Origin: Verrucomicrobiota bacterium
GTDB lineage: Bacteria > Verrucomicrobiota > Verrucomicrobiia > Opitutales > Opitutaceae
Assembly: GCA_028293545.1 (NCBI GenBank)
Contig: JAQGOP010000010.1
Location: 1 to 64,000 of the forward strand
Direction of reading: 5' to 3'
DNA: 64,000 nucleotides
In this document: positions 18,201 to 25,884 of the stretch, in pieces
Layout: the number at the start of each line of letters is the position of its first letter
Position numbering within the stretch: position 1 is the first letter of the stretch
Notes under the pieces: model-generated
What the model was told of the DNA's origin: nothing
Databases searched by the model: none
The model's input: only the letters and a program-made list of their open reading frames with translations
Translations under genes and position numbers: made by a program

Positions 18201-19255
18201 TTGGACCACCATCCGGAATTCGTCGGCGAGCGATCGTTCGCGTAAACGACGTGGCAGGCGGTGCAGCCCGACGAGCGATAATCGCCCGGGTGATTGTTTG
18301 AGCCCATGAACCCGAGCAGCGGATCGTGCAGGCGGGTTTTTTGCAGGTTGAGATAAACAGGATCGATGCGGTTGAGCGTGCCGAGGCCGCGCTCGCTGAG
18401 ACGGCGGGCGGGCCGGCCCGGCGGTTCGAACGCATTGGGATTCCCGATTTCGGTCTGCTTCTCGCCACCCTGTTCGAAAATCCGGAGGACATTGCTCGGC
18501 TGGGACATGGCGAAACGTGGCAGCGGATCGAGGTAAGGCAGGACCCCGCGCTTCAGGGTCATTTCCGGCGTGACCGGGATCGGGCTTTCCAGGCGCAACG
18601 GCGCGCCGTCGAGTCCGTAGGCCTGGCCATAGCGGTAGTCCTTCGAAGGACTGGCGCCGTTGTTATAAAGTGCCGCGCCCCAGAGCATCGCACCGTGGTT
18701 CATCATGCTGTGGCCGACAGCTTCGTTGATGCTGCCGTGGCAAAGCCCGCACGCCTGCTGCGCGACGCGGAGGTCGCCGGGATTCACAAACTGGATAAAT
18801 TCGGCGGACTCGTGGTTGAGCAGGACGGTCGATTCGCTCGGGTTCGCCGAGCTTTCCCAGAATACCGGGTTGCGCGGCGCGACGTGGGCCTTGCGCATCG
18901 TCAGGCCCGGCGTCGGGTTGCCGCCGTGGCAGTCGGTGCAGCCAAGCACGACATTCGGCGACGCGTGCATGTCCTCGATGTTCTGGTGGCACTCGATGCA
19001 GCCGGCGCTCTTCTGGTGCGCATCCTCGCGCGTCTGGTCGATCAGGTTGCGCGGCTTCGCGGCGGCGCGATCGACCGGTGGTTCGGCGGAACGCGGCACG
19101 GAAATCCTCGGCCCGAGGGCGGAGTCCGCCGACGCCACGGGCGATTCGGCCGGTTGCCCCAAAACCACCAATGCGACCAAGCCAGCGCCCCAGGCCGCCA
19201 CCGCGGGAAGCGCCCACCGGAATATCCGACCTGAATCTTTGGTGGAAGGCATCAT
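15281..19255 (-). CDS. Decaheme cytochrome c fused to a LVIVD-repeat beta-propeller
   Basis: A 1324-residue exported protein. The N-terminus has an uncleaved-looking signal anchor (RWALPAVAAWGAGLVALVVLG). Ten CxxCH heme c sites follow within about residues 85-830: CIECH, CTDCH, CGLCH, CTACH, CMNCH, CVDCH, CIDCH, CQICH, CFGCH and CTDCH. From about residue 900 there are LVIVD-type propeller blades, such as YLYTANGPGGFEVFDVANI, LYVISTAGLFVVDISDPTKP and FVYVANGAEGLAIIDIKHPR. Its start overlaps the stop of the outer-membrane barrel gene by one base, making it the last gene of the six-gene electron-transfer operon. It probably faces the cell exterior or docks on the barrel; partner and acceptor are inference. 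Confidence 0.9.
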   Translation of the reverse strand: MMPSTKDSGRIFRWALPAVAAWGAGLVALVVLGQPAESPVASADSALGPRISVPRSAEPPVDRAAAKPRNLIDQTREDAHQKSAGCIECHQNIEDMHASPNVVLGCTDCHGGNPTPGLTMRKAHVAPRNPVFWESSANPSESTVLLNHESAEFIQFVNPGDLRVAQQACGLCHGSINEAVGHSMMNHGAMLWGAALYNNGASPSKDYRYGQAYGLDGAPLRLESPIPVTPEMTLKRGVLPYLDPLPRFAMSQPSNVLRIFEQGGEKQTEIGNPNAFEPPGRPARRLSERGLGTLNRIDPVYLNLQKTRLHDPLLGFMGSNNHPGDYRSSGCTACHVVYANDRSPTNSGWWSKYGHQGLSFTSDPMISKKERGHPIRHQFTRSIPSSQCMNCHMHQGNLFVNPYLGYTWWDQESDGEFMYPKEQKNPTEQETAESLRRNPEAAASRGLWGNPEFLEKVAELNPKLKDTQFADYHGHGWVFRAVFKKDREGNLLTLDDKVIDHTDPEKFAKAIHLKDVHLARGMQCVDCHFTTDVHGNGLLYGEPRAATAIECIDCHGTIDQRPTLKTSGNSGKLENGQVLPNDLSQGTTPWGPRFYWQGNRLFQRSMMQADREWEVPQTRDTVDPTSAHYNPLSAYAKTLRRDGKTWGSLPVAATPAAGKADALVDDHSAGAAPNLDPHAGLAHSNSNIGCQICHTAWATSCFGCHMPMRANKKMPLNKFEGGDTRNYTSYNPQVVRDDVFMLGKDATYKDHRLAILRSSSAVIVGSQNSNREWVYSQQQTVSAEGYSGQAFNPHFPHTTSSVGTTKGCTDCHLSTAGDNNAWMTQLLGFGTGTVNFFGRFAWVGTGEDGFNAVAWTEQEEPQAALGSHLQRLAYPSNYQQHVGQNKGVLQEAYHHDGKEILDLALRGEYLYTANGPGGFEVFDVANIDNKGFSERIVSAPVSPLGQRTHIKTSYATSVVLPSTLGIDPLRTHLPENEEQPISPVYAFVYVTDRDEGLVVVPVGTLVDGNPANNFLSEKDTVRFNPEGLLTGANHAYMAGNHLYVISTAGLFVVDISDPTKPRIAGESPAGSLKHPRKLAVQFQYAFITDEDGLKVFDLTDPIAPKPLPEATVPLKDAQGLYAARTFVYVANGAEGLAIIDIKHPRTPKLFSMYNADGALSDTRAVQVGAVNASMFALVADGRNGLRVLQLISPENVPGYQGFSPPPNPKLISSYPTHGPAVAISRGLDRDRVVDESGNQTVVFGRRGSRPFHLDEFNQFLRHDSGRGEFFRVDDVKVRDGKLRGTDDGEIKPTDAFVTEPAKAVQPVPRQRLERRPSETTEGTK

Positions 19256-21636
19256 TAGTAAGTCAACGTCACCGCGGCGACTGCGCTATAAAGCCAGTTG
19301 TCGACCTTGGAACTCAAGCCTGCGGGTGTGAACCCCGGCACCGTGGGTTGCACCGTCCGGTAGATATCGCGGAAGCCCCGCGCCGGCAGCAGCACGCCGA
19401 ACCCGGTCGAGAAAACGATGTTGTCCGTCAGCAGCGGCCGCCATTGTACGCCCAGGCTAAGGTCCGTGCCAAAACCGCGGCCGACCTGGTTCGTCAGCAG
19501 GACCGTCTGGATCGAATCAACGTCATCGAACGTGAGATAATTCGCGTTGAGGAAAGCGCGCACCTTGGGCGTGACCTCGATGTCGGCGCCCACCCCGGCC
19601 ATGCGCAGGCCCGGGTTCACGAAGTTGGCCTGGCCCTCGGTTTTGCTCGTGCGGATGTTGGGCAGCAGGCTGAAGCGCTGCTTCAGATTCAACGCCGTGC
19701 CGGCGAGGTTGAATCCCTGCCGCACGTAATAACTGAAGGGCCCGCCCACGAAATTGGTGTTGTCCACGATCGAATCGAAGCCGGTCGCGCGGTCATCCTT
19801 CGCATTGCCGTCGCCCGAGGCCCAGAACACCGAGGCCTTGTACCGGATCCAGTCGCGATCGTAGCTGATCTCCGCCGCAGCCATCTCCCCGCGAATGCGC
19901 ACCGGCCGGCCAGCGATGCCGTTGAAATCGTCGCGGCCAAAGGCGGCATACATCGCGTGCGAAATATTCCAGCGCCCGACGTGGCCGTCGCCAGCCCAGC
20001 CGAGGTAGCCGACATTCACGTGGTGGGATTTGACGTCACCGATCGGGGCCGGGCGGACGATCGAACCGTTGGTGTCGTAATAGGTCGCGCCGGAATCGAA
20101 ATTGAAATGGACGCTCGCCTGCGCGGTGTAGCCGTGGACGAGGAAATCCTGGCGGTAGACGTTGGCGATCACGACGCGCTGATCGCGCTGGTTAAACGTG
20201 TTCAGCTCCGAATTCGTGTCCTTCTCGCGCAGGTCGAAATACGCGAGGTTGTACTGCCAGCGGTTGTTCCCGGCATTCCCGAACAGGCGAATGCCGAGGT
20301 TCGTGTCGTTGAAAATGAAGCCGCGAAAATCGCTGTTGAAAGCCTGGTTGCCGGCCTTGAGCGCCATGAAGTCGTAGTTCTCGGAGAGATCCTTGAGGTG
20401 CACCTCGACGAAGGCCTCCTGGAGCGAGATGTAATTCTTGTCCCGATGCGTCGCGCTGGTGTCGATCACCGCCGGCGTCTTCAGGCCGGGATTGAGAATC
20501 ACATCGACGTCGCCCGGATTGACCACGCCGCTGTTGTTGGGCGGGGCGGCGCCGCCGCCGCTGACATTGCCGCGCGGATCCGGTGAGACGAGGGTTTCGC
20601 GAAGATCGACGCGCGTGAAATTGATCACGGGCTTCACGCGCACGAGCCATTCCACCGGCTTGAAAACGGTCTCGCCGCGAAACAGGTCGGCCTGCATCCC
20701 GAAATTCATCGAGAAAACCTTCGAGCGGCTGTCGCCGAAGAAATCAAAACTGCCGGGCCGGGACGCGCTCACTCCACTGGGCAGGGTGATTTTCCGGTCT
20801 TCGTAAACCAAGTCGGCCGTGGCCGTGAGGTTCAGGAAAAGATCCTGCCCATGGATCGGCACGTCGCCCTTCAGGATACTCTGCCGGTAATAGTGCCAGA
20901 GATCCGGCTTCGCGTGGTAATATGGAAGCTCGTTCACATCGCCGCTGGTGTAACGCCGCCACGGGTAAAACGGCGCCTGGCGCCAGCGATCGGGCATCGG
21001 CACCATGCCGGCCGGCACCTGGCCTTCGCCCTTGCGCGACAATAAATATTCCTCGGGCGCGTGCCACGGCTTGGAAATGAACTGGTTCTCCCGCGTCCCG
21101 GCGCGCGGGAGCTTCAGGTCGTCGGGCACCGGGTCGAGCCCGTCGCGCGGAGCCTGGCCCGTCGCCCTGGGTGTCGCCTCGATGCGCGTGCTCTCGAGCG
21201 GACCGCGCGGAAGCGCGCGATCGGCAGGCACGTCGTCAAGCTCAGGCACAGTCGGCACCGCGACCCTGTCCGATTCAAAATACGGTTGTTCCTTTTCCTT
21301 CGGCGCGCCACTGGCCGCGCCGGGGTCGGGATTGAAGTCCTTGGGCGGTTTGGCGGCCGGTTCCACGTCCCGCGTACGACTGGCCTTCAGCTCGGGTGCT
21401 TCTGCCGAGGTCGTCGCCGGCGGCAGCGCTGCGCCCGAGTCGGGATTCGCTTCCGCGGGGGATTTGGGCGGGGGGGTCTTGTCCACGCGCTGGTGCTTCC
21501 GCGCCTCGTCCGCGGGAATGTCGCGTTCGCCCGGGGCGGGCGCGGCCTGCGCGCGGGCCGCGGGCGCAAGCCAACCAAGGCACATGGCCGCGAGAACGAT
21601 AACCCGCCAGACGGGCGATTTCCTGGTCCTGCTCAT
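19255..21636 (-). CDS. Outer-membrane beta-barrel protein of the multiheme cytochrome operon
   Basis: A 793-residue protein with a cleavable signal peptide (MSRTRKSPVWRVIVLAAM to APAARAQA). Residues about 30-190 are rich in Pro, Lys and acidic residues. The rest alternates short polar and aromatic stretches typical of barrel strands, and the last residues TLTY end in an aromatic residue, as outer-membrane assembly signals do. The ATG at 21636 is used because it gives the signal peptide and overlaps the upstream decaheme gene by four bases. By position, between an inner-membrane-tethered and an exported decaheme cytochrome, it is a candidate porin sheath as in MtrB-like conduits, but I see no obvious sequence match to MtrB. 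Confidence 0.8.
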   Translation of the reverse strand: MSRTRKSPVWRVIVLAAMCLGWLAPAARAQAAPAPGERDIPADEARKHQRVDKTPPPKSPAEANPDSGAALPPATTSAEAPELKASRTRDVEPAAKPPKDFNPDPGAASGAPKEKEQPYFESDRVAVPTVPELDDVPADRALPRGPLESTRIEATPRATGQAPRDGLDPVPDDLKLPRAGTRENQFISKPWHAPEEYLLSRKGEGQVPAGMVPMPDRWRQAPFYPWRRYTSGDVNELPYYHAKPDLWHYYRQSILKGDVPIHGQDLFLNLTATADLVYEDRKITLPSGVSASRPGSFDFFGDSRSKVFSMNFGMQADLFRGETVFKPVEWLVRVKPVINFTRVDLRETLVSPDPRGNVSGGGAAPPNNSGVVNPGDVDVILNPGLKTPAVIDTSATHRDKNYISLQEAFVEVHLKDLSENYDFMALKAGNQAFNSDFRGFIFNDTNLGIRLFGNAGNNRWQYNLAYFDLREKDTNSELNTFNQRDQRVVIANVYRQDFLVHGYTAQASVHFNFDSGATYYDTNGSIVRPAPIGDVKSHHVNVGYLGWAGDGHVGRWNISHAMYAAFGRDDFNGIAGRPVRIRGEMAAAEISYDRDWIRYKASVFWASGDGNAKDDRATGFDSIVDNTNFVGGPFSYYVRQGFNLAGTALNLKQRFSLLPNIRTSKTEGQANFVNPGLRMAGVGADIEVTPKVRAFLNANYLTFDDVDSIQTVLLTNQVGRGFGTDLSLGVQWRPLLTDNIVFSTGFGVLLPARGFRDIYRTVQPTVPGFTPAGLSSKVDNWLYSAVAAVTLTY

Positions 21637-23339
21637 TTCGAGGGGCTGTCGCGCCACGCTGCGGGCGGCGTGTTGTGGTAGTTGTGGCACTCGGTGCAGC
21701 TGAAGTTCACGCCGCCTTTCGGGCTGTGGCATTCCACGCAACTCTGCTGGGTCGGCATGATAATGTCCGAGGTCAGCTGGCTGCGTTCCGCCGAATGGCA
21801 TTTCGTGCAATCGACCTGGACGTGCTTCGAATGGTTGAACCGCGCGTGCGGCATCCAGCGATCCGGCATCGCGGGCGGCGTGATTTCGGGGACGCTGCTG
21901 CCCGGCTTCGGCGTGACCTCGTGGCAGTACGCGCAACCGGCAAAGCTCGCGCGGCCGGAGCCGTCGAGGCCGCTGATCCCGGTGGCGGGCGTCTTCTTGC
22001 CACCGCTGAAAAAGACCTGCTGCTCCAGCATTTCGCCGGTGCGGACGCGGGTGCGGAGGTTCGCCATCTGCTCCTTCACGAAATTATCCACCTCGGTGCT
22101 GCTCGTGATGCCGAGGTCGCGCGTCGCATGCTGGGCGTATTGCACGGGCAGGCTGCGAAGGTAGGCGCGCACGTAGGTGGCGTCGCCATGCGGGAGCTGC
22201 ATCGTCGGGTTGCGCTCGTCGAACTGGAGCGAATGGCACGCGCGGCAATTCTGTTCGAATGAAACCGGGCGCATGAATGCGCCGGAGGTGTCGACCTGGT
22301 GGCAGGACGCGCAGTCGAGCCGCTTGCCGTTCAACAACGGGATGTCACCGGTCAGATGCCGCGCGTGGTTGAACGCCAGGGTGTCCGTGTCGCTGACTTG
22401 GGCCCGGTTGACGAGGAAGTCGGGGTGATCCTTGGCGAACGACTGGATGACCTTGGTGAAACCGGCTGCGGGGCGCTCGATCGCAAACTGGACCGTACCC
22501 GGCATCGTCACCTTCGCGAAAAACTCGTGGGGCATTCCGCGGCCTTTGCGATCCGCCTCGGCCATCTGCCCGATGTCGCCGTGGCAGTCCGTGCAATTCT
22601 GCATGGCAACCGCCGGCAGCGGACCGCCGCCCTTGTGTTCCATGTGGCAGACCGAGCACGCGGTTTCGCGCGGCACGTTCGCCTCGTGGAACGATTCGTT
22701 CTTGTGGCACGCGATGCAGGTCGCATCCATGCGCGTGAAATCCTTCGGGTGGTCTGAAACCAGGTTCGCGAACTGGAGGGAGCCTTTGCCCGCCCGGAAC
22801 GCCGCGCGGGTCCAGCGGGCGAGTCCGTTCGACGCCTCGTGGTGGCAGGCGACGCAACCCTGGCCGGGGTTGCGCGTGACGGACGCGGCCATCTTTTCAA
22901 ACTCCGGGCCCGTGTGATGCGAGGAAAGCGTGCCGGGATTGATGAACGAATCGCGCGCCGGCCCCGTCAACGCGATGAGCAGGCCGGCGATGCTCGCCGC
23001 GATCACGCCGCGGACGACGAGCCCGCGCTTGTTCCTCAGGCTGCGCACGGGCTGGCACTTCGGGATCGTCTTGCAGCAGGTGCCATCGGGATTGGGGCCA
23101 ATCTCGCAGGTGCCGCCCCACTCCTTCGGCCGCGTGCATCGCCACGTGCCCTTCGTTTCACCGGGCAATACTTGGAGCTGTGGCTTGCACTCGGTCGTGG
23201 CCCGGCACTCGCCCTTGTGGCTCGGCCCAATGCGGCACGGGCAGCCTTCGCACGCGTGCCCGCAAATCCAGTCCTTGTTCGGCCGCTCGTAGCGGGAGCG
23301 ATTGAAATCCGGCGAGGGGGTGCGGCCGTCGTCGTTCAT
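21633..23339 (-). CDS. Membrane-tethered decaheme cytochrome c with Cys-rich cytoplasmic N-terminus
   Basis: A 568-residue protein in three parts. Residues about 24-95 are cytoplasmic and hold about a dozen cysteines in a repeated pattern (CGHACEGCPCRIGP; ECRATTECKP; WRCTRP; CEIGPNPDGTCC), not in heme motifs. One membrane segment follows (GLVVRGVIAASIAGLLIALTG, about 105-125). The periplasmic part has ten CxxCH sites: CVACH, CIACH, CSVCH, CTDCH, CASCH, CRACH, CAYCH, CTKCH, CVECH and CTECH. The gene overlaps the b-type membrane protein gene and the barrel gene by four bases each. It most likely passes electrons between the membrane cytochrome b and the outer-membrane module. The Cys-rich head may bind metal or an iron-sulfur cluster; this is inference. 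Confidence 0.9.
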   Translation of the reverse strand: MNDDGRTPSPDFNRSRYERPNKDWICGHACEGCPCRIGPSHKGECRATTECKPQLQVLPGETKGTWRCTRPKEWGGTCEIGPNPDGTCCKTIPKCQPVRSLRNKRGLVVRGVIAASIAGLLIALTGPARDSFINPGTLSSHHTGPEFEKMAASVTRNPGQGCVACHHEASNGLARWTRAAFRAGKGSLQFANLVSDHPKDFTRMDATCIACHKNESFHEANVPRETACSVCHMEHKGGGPLPAVAMQNCTDCHGDIGQMAEADRKGRGMPHEFFAKVTMPGTVQFAIERPAAGFTKVIQSFAKDHPDFLVNRAQVSDTDTLAFNHARHLTGDIPLLNGKRLDCASCHQVDTSGAFMRPVSFEQNCRACHSLQFDERNPTMQLPHGDATYVRAYLRSLPVQYAQHATRDLGITSSTEVDNFVKEQMANLRTRVRTGEMLEQQVFFSGGKKTPATGISGLDGSGRASFAGCAYCHEVTPKPGSSVPEITPPAMPDRWMPHARFNHSKHVQVDCTKCHSAERSQLTSDIIMPTQQSCVECHSPKGGVNFSCTECHNYHNTPPAAWRDSPSK

Positions 23340-24163
23340 CGGGAACCTCCGGAAAACGCATAGACCAGGATCACGTGCACCGCGCTGAAAATCAGGAGGC
23401 CATACGTCAGTGGGATGTGCACGAAGAGCCAGCCCTTCAGCACCAGTTGCGAGGCCCGCTGGTAATCCATTGCATCCTTCTGCCGGATCAGGTCGGCCAT
23501 CTGGTCGGCGTTCACCTGCTCCACCGAGGTAAGGTAACGCTTGGTCGAAACCAAGTCACCCAGCAGCGCGCTGAGGCGCCGGCGGGAATTGACAAAGCTC
23601 GGCCAGAACGCCTGCGGCGCGGAAAAGAAACCGCTGAGCTCGCGCGTGTAGAAATCCGCCAGGGTGGTCGCCTGCGACTCCGCGATGCCCTTCAACGCCA
23701 GCGCCTCGGCCTTGGCCTGGAGATCCCGCCGGATGATCGGGATGCGCTCGTACAGGACTTCGCCGCCGGTCGTGGTCATGCGCTTCGGGATGACCCGGGA
23801 AATCCACCAGCCAAAAATGCCGCTCAGCGTTACGCCGACAAACAGCCAGGCCAGCGTCGACTCGAACCAGCCGGTCGGGACGCGCCATTTCAAATGCAGC
23901 ATGAACATCAAGCCGGTGAACAGCCCCGTGTAGACGTGGATCTGGAACCACGCGCGCGAGCTGAACAGCGGGAGGAATGCCAGTTTCTTCCGGGCGTTAT
24001 ACCCCGTCAGCGCGATCATCAGGCCGAAGAGGACCCACCCCGTCACATACACCAGGAGCGGGAGCGTGGAGCGAAAACGCTCATACTCCCAGATCGCGAG
24101 GAACGATGCGCCCAACAGGACACACGTCAAAGCCACGCGCCGAAGGGCAAGTCGGGGAATCAT
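23336..24163 (-). CDS. Di-heme cytochrome b-like integral membrane protein
   Basis: A 275-residue protein with about five membrane segments (near residues 10-27, 34-55, 72-92, 104-122 and 244-270). Two helices carry paired histidines 14 residues apart: His76 and His90, and His249 and His263. This is the usual arrangement for two b hemes stacked across a membrane, as in ferric reductases and formate dehydrogenase gamma subunits. A soluble stretch of about 115 residues separates helices four and five. The gene overlaps both neighbours by four bases. It is the natural link between the cytoplasmic iron-sulfur protein and the tethered decaheme cytochrome. Confidence 0.85.
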   Translation of the reverse strand: MIPRLALRRVALTCVLLGASFLAIWEYERFRSTLPLLVYVTGWVLFGLMIALTGYNARKKLAFLPLFSSRAWFQIHVYTGLFTGLMFMLHLKWRVPTGWFESTLAWLFVGVTLSGIFGWWISRVIPKRMTTTGGEVLYERIPIIRRDLQAKAEALALKGIAESQATTLADFYTRELSGFFSAPQAFWPSFVNSRRRLSALLGDLVSTKRYLTSVEQVNADQMADLIRQKDAMDYQRASQLVLKGWLFVHIPLTYGLLIFSAVHVILVYAFSGGSR

Positions 24164-25884
24164 CGTTTCAACCAGCCCACGAGGTCATCGAGGGTGTTTA
24201 GGTTCATCCGCTTCAGGGCATCATGCGGGCAGGCGCGCACGCAGGCCGGCCCGCCGTATTGGTCGATGCACAGGTCGCACTTCGTTGCCTTCATGATCGG
24301 TTTCGCGTCGCTCGCGATCAGGATTTCGCCGTCGGTCGAACGCTGTTCGACCATGCGGATGGCTTCGTAGGGGCAATTGTTCGCGCAGGTCGTGCAGCCG
24401 ATGCAGGTCGCCGGGTTGATCACGACCTCGCCTTCAAAGGCGTCGCGGTGGATCGCACCCGTGGGACAGCCCACCATGCACACCGGGTCCGCACAGTGCA
24501 TGCAGGCCTGCGCGATCATGATGTTGTCGTGGATCGGGCCGTGGCGCAGGAAACGCGGGTTGTTGTCGTGCGTGCTCGCACACGCGCGCACGCAGTCGTC
24601 GCAACGTGTGCAGCGGTCCATGTCGATGACCATGGTTTCGGTGCCGTTGAAAAAACGATTCTGCGTCAGGAACTCCATCAGGTCCGGCCCCACGCGCGGC
24701 GCCGAGTCCTCGGCCGCGGTTTCATCCTTCAAGGCGAAGGGCGACGCGGTGTCCTGGCTTTCGGTCTCGATCAGCGGCGGCAGTTCATTCTCCGGGATCG
24801 CCGGCAGGACAAACTCCTCAATCACGTTGCCCGGGATCACCAGCACGTGCGTGTAGCCCAGCACGCGCAGCGAATACTGCAGCGAAACTTGGTGTTTCGG
24901 CATGCGCCAGTTGTGCGCGATCTCCTCGAAGCCGTAGGTGCGGCCGGAGCCGAGGTAATTCAAGGTGCGATGGCCGTCGCCCACGCGCTGCGTCATGCGC
25001 GCGAAACCCGCGCGGATCATCACGACGCTGTTCGGGTAATCGCCTTCGCTCGCGACGATCTGCTCCTTCGCCGCCGCGGCGCCCGATTGCGCCAGCTTCT
25101 TGTACTCGCCCGACCAGTCGTAATCGCCGTAGGTTTCGAACTGCGTCGCCTTCATCACCTGCTGCTTGGCCTCTTCGGAGAGGTACTTCATGAACGGGAT
25201 TTCCGCGAGGTAGGTCGAGAGAGCGCGCTCGCGGTAGATGCCGTCGATGTATTCGCGGACGCGGGCATCGTTCCGCATCAGGTCGCGCAGTCCCTGCCAG
25301 CGGATCTCGAACAACTCGGTGGCCGGGCCGCGCGCAAAAATCGTCGACGTGCGCGGCATGCGGGACAGCGCCGCGATTTCACCGAAGAAACTTCCCGCGT
25401 GGATCGTGGCGGTCTTGTGCTTGTTCAGGATGACCGGGATGTCCTGGAGAAAAATGTGGTGCTCGTCGTTGCCGCGCCGCTTGAGCCTGACCTTCTGGCG
25501 CTCGACCTCGTCCTCCTTCGAATTGCCCCAGAGCTGGGCGACGGCCTTGAAAAATCCCCGCTTGGCCGGTTCGCGGCGGCCGACGACCGACGGCGGCAGG
25601 TCGGGGTGCAGGACGACTTCCGCGGATCCCGACAGGACCATGAACGCGGAGGTGCCGTAATCGCCTTCGCGGACGATGATCTCGCCGTCCTGGAAAACGC
25701 GCAGGCGCCCGTCGTTGCGAAGGATTTCCTGCAGCGAGGCGCCGCGCGGGAACGTGTCCGGGTTCATGCTCGCGAACGGCTCGATCCGCAGCAGGCGGCG
25801 CACGTCCTCCTCGGTGATTTCCTCGCTGAACGGCGAATCCCAACGCTTGGGCCGCTGTAGTCCCGGTGCGGTCGAAAAGCTCAT
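24160..25884 (-). CDS. Cyclic-nucleotide-binding domain and multi-cluster ferredoxin fusion
   Basis: A 574-residue cytoplasmic protein. The first part contains two CNB-type domains: one with REGDYGTSAFMVLSGSAEVVL and GSFFGEIAALSRMPRTSTIFA (about residues 65-220), and a second, more divergent one (about 225-360) with ASEGDYPNSVVMIRAGFARM. The C-terminal part (about 430-560) has four cysteine groups, CTRCDDCVRAC, CMHCADPVCMVGC, CIGCTTCANNC and CDLCIDQYGGPACVRAC, the pattern of DmsB/HydN-like proteins with up to four [4Fe-4S] clusters. The ATG at 25884 overlaps the reductase stop (TGATG). The fusion suggests electron flow gated by a cyclic nucleotide or another small ligand. Confidence 0.9.
   Translation of the reverse strand: MSFSTAPGLQRPKRWDSPFSEEITEEDVRRLLRIEPFASMNPDTFPRGASLQEILRNDGRLRVFQDGEIIVREGDYGTSAFMVLSGSAEVVLHPDLPPSVVGRREPAKRGFFKAVAQLWGNSKEDEVERQKVRLKRRGNDEHHIFLQDIPVILNKHKTATIHAGSFFGEIAALSRMPRTSTIFARGPATELFEIRWQGLRDLMRNDARVREYIDGIYRERALSTYLAEIPFMKYLSEEAKQQVMKATQFETYGDYDWSGEYKKLAQSGAAAAKEQIVASEGDYPNSVVMIRAGFARMTQRVGDGHRTLNYLGSGRTYGFEEIAHNWRMPKHQVSLQYSLRVLGYTHVLVIPGNVIEEFVLPAIPENELPPLIETESQDTASPFALKDETAAEDSAPRVGPDLMEFLTQNRFFNGTETMVIDMDRCTRCDDCVRACASTHDNNPRFLRHGPIHDNIMIAQACMHCADPVCMVGCPTGAIHRDAFEGEVVINPATCIGCTTCANNCPYEAIRMVEQRSTDGEILIASDAKPIMKATKCDLCIDQYGGPACVRACPHDALKRMNLNTLDDLVGWLKR

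Noticed and set aside
24223-25860. Plus-strand frame of 545 codons opposite the CNB-ferredoxin gene
   Set aside because: Arg/Val/His-rich antisense of a well-supported gene with cysteine motifs.
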